From Harmonia axyridis (lineage: Eukaryota > Arthropoda > Insecta > Coleoptera > Coccinellidae), in NCBI RefSeq assembly GCF_914767665.1, contig NC_059506.1:17957825-18021824 (forward strand): a stretch of 64,000 nucleotides of DNA. Direction: 5' to 3'. This document shows, piece by piece, positions 63,748 through 64,000 of the stretch. Each line of letters opens with the position of its first letter. The stretch's first letter is position 1. Under the pieces are notes generated by a model that ran no database searches, was not told where the DNA came from, and saw nothing but the letters and a program-made list of their open reading frames with translations. The translations under genes and the position numbers were made by a program.

Positions 63748-64000
63748 TAATCCATCAACTGAAGATTTGTCATGTGAATGTCCAGAGTCTAGCAAACAAG
63801 TTGGGAAGAATGGAGGTGTTTTCAAGAGAGACCAACTGTGATTTTATGTGCGTTACTGAGCACTGGTGTAGTAGCGTCAATGTTGATCTCATGAATGTTC
63901 CTAGGTACAATATCCTTGCAAATTACACAAGAGAAGATGGTAGCCATGGTGGTTCATTAATTTATGGTAGAGCAGATTTGAGACACAATGTGCGTTCAAT
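63748..64000 (+). CDS. LINE ORF2, N-terminal endonuclease (partial)
   Basis: The frame reading IIHQLKICHVNVQSLANKLGRMEVFSRETNCDFMCVTEHWC... is the start of an AP-type endonuclease (N of HVNVQSL, E of TEHW). The first methionine in frame is well inside the domain (MEVF), so initiation may be at a non-ATG site or by coupling with ORF1, whose stop is at 63734-63736. It runs off the window end. Confidence 0.75.

Larger units (their letters stand above)
62380..64000 (+). mobile_element. 5' part of a plus-strand LINE, cut by window end
   Basis: A probable untranslated leader precedes ORF1 (62801-63736). About 20 bp after its stop, a second frame has begun the endonuclease: QLKICHVNVQSLANKLGRMEVF, FMCVTEHWCSSVNVD and NYTREDGSHGGSLIYGRADL. 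Start of the element is uncertain. The ORF2 part is open to the end of the window, so the element could be intact. Confidence 0.8.

Overview
This is AT-rich animal nuclear DNA. The intron-exon structure, DD34D mariner copies, a P-like element with a THAP domain, and many hAT and non-LTR elements point to an insect. The order cannot be fixed from the window. There is no bacterial gene organisation, no CRISPR array and no rRNA or tRNA gene that I could recognise.

Only one host gene is recognisable: a SMYD4-like gene (TPR + split SET + MYND) on the minus strand. Eight phase-compatible coding exons run from 46679 down to a stop at 22517 (1785 coding bases, about 594 residues). The first exon or exons with the start codon were not found and may lie above 46.7 kb or outside the window. 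Its introns are 0.1 to 8.4 kb and the large ones are full of transposons.

Layout. 1-2.7 kb: a 0.7-kb direct repeat pair. 2.9-6.5 kb: a nested set of palindromic foldback elements. 6.8-7.5 kb: a TIR element. 8.5-9.5 kb: hAT pieces. 9.6-10.3 kb: a 22-bp minisatellite. 11-17.6 kb: hAT-derived and anonymous repeats. 18.95-22.13 kb: a dead mariner split by a non-autonomous hAT. 22.5-46.7 kb: the SMYD4-like gene. Its introns hold two more mariners, an apparently intact two-ORF LINE (29.2-33.5 kb), a broken second LINE (36.6-41.5 kb), hAT elements and several hairpins. 46.8-50.1 kb: a hAT filled by an RTE tail, a foldback element and a decayed Tc1/mariner-type element. 50.3-55.2 kb: a TIR element and two decayed minus-strand LINEs. 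55.2-58.5 kb: repeats shared with 13-16.4 kb, plus a dead hAT transposase. 58.5-61.3 kb: a P-like element with TIRs, target duplication and a long THAP transposase ORF, inserted at the edge of a LINE remnant. 62.4-64 kb: the 5' part of a further plus-strand LINE running off the end.

The genes do not form a pathway. The window is best read as one host locus embedded in a mobile-element graveyard in which the order of insertions can be read from nesting and target-site duplications. The points most worth a second look are two hairpins in SMYD4 intron 3, a 70-bp perfect palindrome inserted in LINE ORF2 with a 12-bp duplication, the P-like element, and the intact LINE.
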